DNA from: Chloroflexota bacterium
Lineage (GTDB): Bacteria > Chloroflexota > Anaerolineae > Anaerolineales > Villigracilaceae
NCBI GenBank assembly: GCA_016235425.1
Contig: JACRLC010000091.1
Coordinates: 62,001 to 126,000 of the forward strand
DNA length: 64,000 nt
Reading direction: 5' to 3'
The notes under the pieces were generated by a model, which was not told the DNA's origin, did not search any database, and saw only the letters and a list, made by a program, of their open reading frames with translations. Position numbers and translations under genes: made by a program. Positions 59,501 to 64,000 of the stretch are shown in pieces (within the stretch, counting starts at the first letter, position 1; each line of letters starts with the position of its first letter).

Positions 59501-61169
59501 CAGGTTCGTGACCGCTGAGGGTTCCGCGAGCCCCATTCTCGATGAGCAAGAGAATATCATCGGCTTTCTGGCTATTCAACGCGACATCAGCGCGCGCAAG
59601 CGCGCAGAGGAGTCGTTGCACGAGAGTGAAACACGCTTCAAAAGCCTCTTTGAAGATTCCCCCATCTCGCTCTGGGAAGAGGACTTCTCTCTCGTTGCCG
59701 CGTACCTCGACGAGTTGCGGCAGTCAGGAGTCACAGACTTTAGAGCCTATTTCGAGAACCATCCCGAAGCGGTGGCCCATTGCGCGGCGCTGGTGAAGGT
59801 CATTGACATAAACCAGGGAACGCTCAAGTTGTACAAAGCCGACTCGAAAGAGGATTTTCTGGCCGACCTGAGCGTAGTGTTCAGCGAAGAGTCAACCCTC
59901 ACCTTTAGAGAAGAACTGATTGCCCTCGCCGAAGGCAAAACCAGATTTGAAGGTGAAGCCATCAACCAAACTTTGACGGGTGACAAAATTCATGTTGCGC
60001 TCAGTTGGTCGGTGGCTCCTGGCGCTGATCAAGCCTCCCGGCGGCTGTTTGTCTCGATCACTGACATCACCGCGCGCAAACGGGCGGAGGAGAAATTGGA
60101 CGCCAAGGTGACTGAACTGGAACAGCATAACCGCGAAATCAAACTGCTCAACGAAATGGGCGACTTGTTACAAAGCTGTCATACCGTCGAAGAAGCCAGT
60201 GCGGCCGTCACTCAGTTCGCCCAAAGATTATTTCCGAATCAATCGGGCGCGCTGTACCTCATCGCCGCCTCGCGGAATCTCGTGAATGCCATAACGACCT
60301 GGGGTGAGTTCCCGTCCCAGGACCTCATCTTCACCCCCGACGACTGCTGGGCATTGCGGCGCGGCCAAGTACACAGCGTGACCGACCCTGGCTTGGGGGG
60401 TTTGCCCTGCAAACATGTCAGCCCGTCCCTTGATGGTACTCAGGATGTACCATTGCCTGCGAGCTACCTATGCGTGCCGATGATGGCGCAGGGTGAAACG
60501 TTGGGGATTCTGCATCTGCGAAGCGGCCAACCCGCTGCGAGTCAAACCAGGGAAGAACAAGCGGCTGTCATGGCGTCGCAACAACAACTGGCGGTCACCC
60601 TGACTGAACAGATTTCCCTGGCGCTGGCAAACTTGAAACTGCGGGAAGCCCTGCACAGCCAGGCCATTCGCGATCCGCTCACCGGTTTGTTCAACCGCCG
60701 GTATATGGAAGAGACGCTGGAGCGCGAACTGCGCCGGGCGGAACGCCGCAAAGCCTCGCTGGGGATCATCATGTTCGATCTCGATCACTTCAAGAAATTC
60801 AACGATACCTTCGGTCATCCTGCGGGTGATGTAGTCTTGCGTGAAATCGGCGCTTTCTTGCAGACATGTGTTCGAGCGGAAGACATTGCCTGCCGCTATG
60901 GAGGTGAGGAGTTTCTCGTCATCCTTCCGGAAGCCTCGTTGAAAGATACTCTGAAGCGGGCCAAGCAGCTCCGCGAGGGCATAAAACAACTGCACGTGCG
61001 GTATCATGACCAGGCACTCGGAGCCGTCACTGTCTCGCTGGGTGTGGCTGTCTTTCCCGATCATGGTTCGACCACAGAGGCCATCATGCGAGTGGCCGAT
61101 GACGCTCTTTATCGTGCCAAACAAGAGGGGCGTGATCGGGTAGTCGTTGCGCCAAGTATGAACGCGTAA
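56523..61169 (+). CDS. Membrane HAMP/GAF/PAS protein with C-terminal GGDEF diguanylate cyclase domain
   Basis: 1548 residues, ATGA overlap with the HD-GYP gene. First membrane helix about 36-60, an extracytoplasmic helical region about 60-213, second helix about 215-237, HAMP about 238-290. GAF about 295-460, GAF about 470-650, then four PAS segments to about 1190 (each ended by an ITERKRAEE/ITARKRAEE linker), GAF about 1205-1375, GGDEF about 1380-1548. The catalytic GGEEF is at 1460-1464. RAED at 1451-1454 is the allosteric I-site, 5 residues before it. It is predicted to make c-di-GMP with product inhibition. GDPSSLRQAQGKLFDY near residue 590 is a repeat-derived in-frame insertion. Confidence 0.9.
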   Translation: MKIFASVKAFVRMIGRSLSHLGAKAPRPPQFSLRIRFAIGMAAMLLPLVLLVAAGRLYFLPRLTQSLEKVVEEVLEEMVPVAHLQNALLQAAMPANDYLIHGDPAERENFARLSQEVDQAFEEALAAPYALGEERAFLQAAWEEWQQARPLSEAILALPNPVGDPLAAQEMERLDAHVDRAVELLDQQHGLTHREAGELLTAATADRQRAEFFSGGVFGVALAIAIAASLALAHSVLAPVRALRQGAIRLGEGDLSHRLAVERQDELGQLAGAFNQMAEHLEKSRETLHRRDAVLEAVSFAAERFLKATAWEENIPQVLERLGRGTEVSRVYIFENQSGEDGILLTSQRYEWAAPGITPQIGSPELQSFPLRAAGFARWEEMLSNGELVCGHVREFPESEREVLAAQGIQSIAVVPIFVGQAWWGFIGFDECQAEREWSMAELEALKTAADTLGAALQRQQVEAELQTYARQQAAMVKISADLAAALDETEICQKVVRGLHEVLGYAHTYLFLVDEATGERVLPEGASIGWRDAPTNWRIPPGQGLSEYALLSGQLHYTPDVTRDPRYVPGIGTGAEVDVPILIGDPSSLRQAQGKLFDYRSGGSGRVVGVLIVESEQPGAFGQRDFAVLTAAADQTSLALQRAREHQAVKEAEARYHDLFNTAPVGIYQTTLDGGYVLANPTLARIYGYESPEELMATVTDLDRQFYVQPQRRAEFIRLMEAHDAVQEFESEVYCKDGRVIWISENARSIRDASGEIVGFEGTTLDITERKRAEEAISQLSHQNRLILDSLGEGVYGVDPSGDTTFVNSAAAQLLGYEAEELIGRFMHETVHHSKPDGAPYPQEECLMYAAFRDGRAHRVTDEVLWRKDGTSFPVEYVSTPVREGEKLVGAVIVFRDITERKRAEEELVKLRQAVEASGEAIFLTDRDGLITYVNPEFTLLYGYTADEVVGKVTPRILKSGLLKPEDYEMFWKTILSKQVVKGEIINKTKDGRFVTAEGSASPILDEQENIIGFLAIQRDISARKRAEESLHESETRFKSLFEDSPISLWEEDFSLVAAYLDELRQSGVTDFRAYFENHPEAVAHCAALVKVIDINQGTLKLYKADSKEDFLADLSVVFSEESTLTFREELIALAEGKTRFEGEAINQTLTGDKIHVALSWSVAPGADQASRRLFVSITDITARKRAEEKLDAKVTELEQHNREIKLLNEMGDLLQSCHTVEEASAAVTQFAQRLFPNQSGALYLIAASRNLVNAITTWGEFPSQDLIFTPDDCWALRRGQVHSVTDPGLGGLPCKHVSPSLDGTQDVPLPASYLCVPMMAQGETLGILHLRSGQPAASQTREEQAAVMASQQQLAVTLTEQISLALANLKLREALHSQAIRDPLTGLFNRRYMEETLERELRRAERRKASLGIIMFDLDHFKKFNDTFGHPAGDVVLREIGAFLQTCVRAEDIACRYGGEEFLVILPEASLKDTLKRAKQLREGIKQLHVRYHDQALGAVTVSLGVAVFPDHGSTTEAIMRVADDALYRAKQEGRDRVVVAPSMNA
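58279..58343. repeat. CCCTTCG...AAGCTCAGGG-type repeat in frame in the diguanylate cyclase gene
   Basis: cccttcgtcccttcggcaag followed by ctcagggcaagctcttcgac and a second ctcaggaggttcaggg. It is read as PSSLRQAQGKLFDYRSGGSG inside the second GAF domain, between IGD and VVGVLIVESE, where GAF domains have a short turn. Confidence 0.7.
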
Positions 61170-61198
61170 TATGTAATATGATGAATTGCTCTTCTCCA

Positions 61199-61437
61199 TA
61201 TTGTCATCACAAAGAGCAGGACGGCACGGGCTGCTGTACAGGTTGAAAGGCGTACAGATTCCGCTGGCAGCGCGCGTCTTCGCCGTTGTGGATGGGTGGG
61301 ATGCCCTGACCAGCGGCCGTCCCTATCGCAAGGCCTGGTTAAGGAAGAAAGCCATCCAGTACATCAAAGAGCAAAGCGCAAAACACTTCGATCCGCGTGT
61401 GGTGGAGATGTTTTTGAAAGAATTCGGGAGAGAATAG
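61199..61437 (+). pseudogene. Frameshifted remnant of an HD-GYP gene
   Basis: In one frame (from 61199) the sequence reads YCHHKEQDGTGC, a degraded form of HHEKWDGSGYP. From 61243 in another frame it reads LKGVQIPLAARVFAVVDGWD and continues AKHFDPRVVEMF to the stop at 61437, the typical HD-GYP end. It resembles the end of the intact gene at 54241 (GEEIPLAARIFAVVDVWDAL). The N-terminal HD half is missing. It is probably the tail of a duplicated PDE module. Confidence 0.8.
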
Positions 61438-61439
61438 AT

Positions 61440-62618
61440 TCAACCTCTCACACACACCAGCCCCTTCAAATACGTGCCCTCGGGGAAACTCAACAAAACG
61501 GGATGATCCGCGGCCTGCGACAAATGCTCGACGATCTGCGCGTCCACGCCTGCGTCCAAAGCTGATCCCGCTATAATTTTTTGGAACAGCGCCGCGTCGA
61601 CTCCGCCGGAGCAGGAGAAAGTGACCAGGATACCACCGGGCCGCAAAAGTTTGAACGCCAGCAGGTTAATATCCTTGTAGGCGCGCGCGGCTTTATCCAC
61701 CTGCGCGGAGGTGGGAGCAAACTTGGGCGGATCGAGGATGATCATATCGAAGGAGCGGGCTTCGTCGCGGAATTTGCGAAGGAGGTGGAAGACATCGCCT
61801 TCGAGTGTTGTATGGCGATCGGTGGGAAGGTCGTTGAGCGCAGCATTTTCCTTGCACAATTCCAACGCATCGGCTGATGAATCCACGGATAAAACAGACA
61901 TCGCTCCCCCACTCAAGGCATTGACCGAAAACCCGCCGGTGTAGCAGAAGCAATCCAGCACATCCCTGTCCTTCGCCAACTCGCGCACGCGCTGGCGGTT
62001 GGCGCGCTGGTCGAGGTAGAAGCCGGTTTTGTGGCCGCTTTGCAGGTTGATGTTGAATTTCAGATTGTGTTCGGTAATTGGTAATTGGGTAATTGATGAA
62101 CCGCGCAGTGTTCCGGCGATAGAAGGGAGTCCTTCGAGTTCGCGGACATCGGCGTCGGAGCGTTCGTAGATGTTTTTCAGGCCGGTCTCTTCGAGGAGGA
62201 CGTCTGCTATCGTTTCCTTCCAGAATTCGGAACCGGCGGTCAATGATTGCAGGACGAGCACGTCACCATAGCGGTCAACGATGAGGCCGGGGAGGTTATC
62301 GGATTCGGCGTAGATGAGGCGGAGGGCATCGGTGTGTTGTGGGACGAGTAACGAGTGACGGGTGGCGAGTGACGAGCGGATTCGTTTGCGGAAAAATTCC
62401 TTGTCAACGGGTTCGTCATCAAACGTCCAGATACGGGCGCGGATTTGCGAGTGCGGAGAGTAAGAGGCCCGAGCTAGAAAATGTTTGTTAAACGAGAGCA
62501 GGTCAACGGTCGAGCCGGATGCGGGTTCTTCATCCACATTTTGAATCGCGCCGGAGAAGATCCACGGGTGGCGGCGAAGCAGGGACTTTTCGCGTCCGGG
62601 TTTGAGGAGGATGGGCAT
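61440..62618 (-). CDS. rlmI: 23S rRNA (cytosine-C5) methyltransferase, RlmI type
   Basis: A 392-residue protein. The N-terminal PUA domain is about 1-75 (LLKPGREKSLLRRHPWIFSGAI), then an EEHEE-like domain (LRLIYAESDNLPGLIVDRYGD) and the SAM-binding core with VLDCFCYTGGFSVNALSGGA near 230, LSVDSSADALELCKENA and MIILDPPKFAPT near 300; TFSCSGGVD near 345 carries the catalytic Cys. Family knowledge: RlmI makes m5C1962 in 23S rRNA. Two segments are encoded by repeats: SSLATRHSLLVPQHTD near residue 85 and SSITQLPITEHN near 180. It converges on the HD-GYP remnant. Confidence 0.9.
   Translation of the reverse strand: MPILLKPGREKSLLRRHPWIFSGAIQNVDEEPASGSTVDLLSFNKHFLARASYSPHSQIRARIWTFDDEPVDKEFFRKRIRSSLATRHSLLVPQHTDALRLIYAESDNLPGLIVDRYGDVLVLQSLTAGSEFWKETIADVLLEETGLKNIYERSDADVRELEGLPSIAGTLRGSSITQLPITEHNLKFNINLQSGHKTGFYLDQRANRQRVRELAKDRDVLDCFCYTGGFSVNALSGGAMSVLSVDSSADALELCKENAALNDLPTDRHTTLEGDVFHLLRKFRDEARSFDMIILDPPKFAPTSAQVDKAARAYKDINLLAFKLLRPGGILVTFSCSGGVDAALFQKIIAGSALDAGVDAQIVEHLSQAADHPVLLSFPEGTYLKGLVCVRG
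62073..62096. repeat. ggtaatt heptamer tract in rlmI
   Basis: Plus strand ggtaattggtaattgggtaa then ttga: two exact ggtaatt 7-mers and a third with one extra base. On the minus strand it is read as TQLPIT within rlmI without a frame break. Confidence 0.65.
62343..62379. repeat. acgagtg-type heptamer tract in rlmI
   Basis: Plus strand gacgagt aacgagt gacgggt ggcgagt gacgagc: five near-identical 7-mers, read on the minus strand as SSLATRHSLLV in rlmI. A shorter tract of this type (gacgagt aacgagg) lies at 63301-63315. Confidence 0.72.
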
Positions 62619-62632
62619 AACCTGAGTTTATC

Positions 62633-63295
62633 ATGGTATCATCCCGCCTTATGTTCAAACCTATTCGATGGAACACTTTTCCGAAAGACTTTTTGAGGAT
62701 ACAAGCGGGCTTTGTGTTGTTCGGCCTGGCAATTGCGTTGATGATCCGCGGCAACATCGGGACGAGCGCGTGGGCGGTGCTGGAAGTGGCGCTCGCGAAA
62801 ATTCTGCGCATCACACCCGGCACAATGACCGTGATCATGGGATTCATTGTGCTTTCGGGCGCGCTGATTTTACGCGAGAAGATCGGCTGGGGGACGCTGG
62901 CGAATATCCTTTCGATTGGGCCGTGGGAGGATTTGGCGCTTTCGATCATCCCGTCTGTGACGAATGACCTGCCCCTGCAAATCGGCATGTTGCTGCTGGC
63001 GATCCTGTTGATGGGAATGGCCAGCGCAATCTACATCGGCGTGGATGCGGGCGCGGGGCCGCGTGACAGCATGATGCTGGCGATCAAACGCACGACGGGC
63101 GTAAGCATCCGCACAGCACGCATCGCCATTGATGTGACGGTCGTGACGATTGGCTGGCTTCTCGGCGGGCCAGCGGGTGTTGGCACACTAGTCTTTGCTT
63201 TGCTGGCGGGGCCATCGGTACAATGGGGATTCAATCTGTTCAAAGTGGAGCCGCATAAGCCGGTGGAGGTGGAGGCGATGGTGGAGGATGGATGA
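62633..63295 (+). CDS. YczE/YitT-like membrane protein
   Basis: A 220-residue protein with about five membrane helices. IQAGFVLFGLAIALMIRGNI near 25, GTSAWAVLEVALAKILRITPGTMTVIMG near 45-70, IYIGVDAGAGPRDSMMLAIK near 145 (the GxGPRD element of the YczE family) and a GWLLGGPAGVGTLVFALLAGP segment near 180. Family knowledge: YczE/YyaS/YitT proteins are membrane proteins of unknown transport function. It is divergent from rlmI with only 14 bp between starts; an in-frame ATG at 62651 is possible. The charged C-terminus (VEPHKPVEVEAMVEDG) is cytoplasmic. Confidence 0.78.
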   Translation: MVSSRLMFKPIRWNTFPKDFLRIQAGFVLFGLAIALMIRGNIGTSAWAVLEVALAKILRITPGTMTVIMGFIVLSGALILREKIGWGTLANILSIGPWEDLALSIIPSVTNDLPLQIGMLLLAILLMGMASAIYIGVDAGAGPRDSMMLAIKRTTGVSIRTARIAIDVTVVTIGWLLGGPAGVGTLVFALLAGPSVQWGFNLFKVEPHKPVEVEAMVEDG

Positions 63296-63619
63296 GGAAG
63301 AGACGAGTAACGAGGAATGAGGGGAAAGTAATTGGTCCCACGGGGATGCTCCGCGATAATTGGGGATTGGTAATACTTCGACAAGCTCAGTACAAGTTTG
63401 AGATTGGAGATTTGAATCGGGTTGTGTGGTTTTTCGATTTACAATTGGAATACAATAGACATTATCGGAAATAATGCACAAGCACCGTCCCGCCCCGTCC
63501 TGACCCGGACGGGACAGGGAAGGTTTATTTCGAGTGGTTCGGGAGCTTAGCGGCAACCTTCGGGACGTTTTCTCCAATTGGAATACAATTGAACAAAAGT
63601 TGGAAATCAGGAGGCTTTG
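63296..63619. repeat. Repeat-rich intergenic region
   Basis: No gene is supported. It holds heptamers gacgagt aacgagg (63301-63315), ttcgacaagctcag (63378-63391), gagattggagattt (63409-63422), a hairpin ccccgtcc/ggacgggac (63493-63515) and aaccttcgggacg (63555-63567). A 15-bp direct repeat caattggaatacaat occurs at 63442-63456 and 63575-63589. Its tacaat could be a -10 box for the gene at 63620. Confidence 0.6.
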
Positions 63620-64000
63620 ATGACTGAAATGGAAAATCCCATTCCTGCGCCGGAAGTGAAACCGCGTTCAGCCGGCGCGTTGGCTTTGTTCCTACTGCTT
63701 GCATTGAGCATCCCGGTTTGTTCGCTTGTGTATCATTTTATCGCCTGGTCAATGGAACAAACGGCAATCACTTCCTTGAGCCTGGGTCAGTTCGCGTGGG
63801 CGGGGCCAATTGGGCTGGCCGGGCAAGGGTTGATCATGTCCGTGATTACGGGCCTGCTCTGGTATTTCACAAAAGATGACCGTTTCAAGCCTGTCTATTT
63901 TGGTTGGTTTGTGGCCTCCCTTTTGGCTTTCCCTGCGTTGATCCTGCGCGCGCTTGGCCCGAACAATGACCAGCTTGGCTCGATCCTGCAATTTTTGTTG
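63620..64000 (+). CDS. Membrane protein, 3'-partial
   Basis: ATG at 63620 with AGGAGG at 63609-63614; 127 codons are visible before the window ends. A Pro-rich cytoplasmic N-terminus (MTEMENPIPAPEVKPRSAG) is followed by membrane helices at about 20-42 (ALALFLLLALSIPVCSLVYH), 58-82 and 92-110. The part seen would suit a CPBP-type membrane protease or another small polytopic protein, but the diagnostic C-terminal motifs lie outside the window, so no function is assigned. Confidence 0.65.
   Translation, partial: MTEMENPIPAPEVKPRSAGALALFLLLALSIPVCSLVYHFIAWSMEQTAITSLSLGQFAWAGPIGLAGQGLIMSVITGLLWYFTKDDRFKPVYFGWFVASLLAFPALILRALGPNNDQLGSILQFLL

Overview
The window looks like a chromosomal segment of a Chloroflexota bacterium, most likely of the Anaerolineae/Anaerolineales type. 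This is inferred from several features seen together: surface proteins ending in cysteine-bearing SLH repeats, a complete peptidoglycan/division (dcw) cluster from mraZ to ftsZ, lipoprotein-type efflux adaptors, abundant PAS/GAF/HD-GYP/GGDEF signalling proteins, and many short palindromic intergenic repeats. No rRNA, tRNA, CRISPR array, transposase or phage gene was recognised. The window begins inside one gene (subtilase-SLH protein) and ends inside another (membrane protein at 63620).

Layout. 1-8345: three secreted SLH-anchored proteins (subtilisin-like protease C-terminus, NHL-repeat protein, third exoprotein). The second and third share an upstream promoter block. 8435-15812: envelope polysaccharide genes (wecB-type epimerase, two GT4 glycosyltransferases, a WecA/TagO-type phosphoglycosyl transferase, a large polytopic membrane protein). 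15879-19331 (minus): a secreted ExeM/NucH-like nuclease. 19487-20329: a duplicated-motif membrane protein. 20455-26114: a TetR-controlled MacB/LolD-like ABC export operon with two tandem lipoprotein adaptors. 26188-28899: a GH4 glycosidase and an ATP-grasp enzyme behind an AT-rich leader. 28950-29870 (minus): a SAM methyltransferase.

30031-48416 is the dcw cluster in one direction: mraZ, rsmH, ftsL-like, ftsI, murF, mraY, murD, ftsW, murG, cvpA-like, murC, an 81-aa basic protein, murB, ddl, ftsQ, ftsA, ftsZ. A MraZ box of three hexamers at exact 10-bp spacing lies at the predicted start of transcription. Many genes overlap by ATGA, but several junctions carry palindromic mini-elements. Some elements even lie in frame inside murD and murG; the murG one also supplies the ftsW stop codon.

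48737-50755 is an accessory junction. Two small membrane proteins are followed by a DUF4160/DUF2442 pair that sits between two copies of the 3' end of the preceding gene, then a broken VOC-family gene. 50727-61437 is a signalling cluster: histidine kinase, 7-TM protein, single-domain response regulator, four-helix-bundle protein, a REC-PAS-PAS-GAF-HD-GYP protein and a 1548-aa HAMP/GAF/PAS/GGDEF protein. The last two have opposing predicted c-di-GMP activities and overlap by ATGA. A frameshifted HD-GYP remnant follows. 61440-64000: rlmI-type methyltransferase (minus), a YczE-like membrane protein, and the start of another membrane protein.

The most unusual aspect is the density of short repeats of several families (TIR-bordered mini-elements, hairpin doublets, heptamer tracts, the CCCTTCGACAAGCTCAGGG type). 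They lie both between genes and in frame inside essential genes. The best candidate for an undescribed mobile unit is the DUF4160/DUF2442 cassette flanked by an 84-bp perfect direct repeat.
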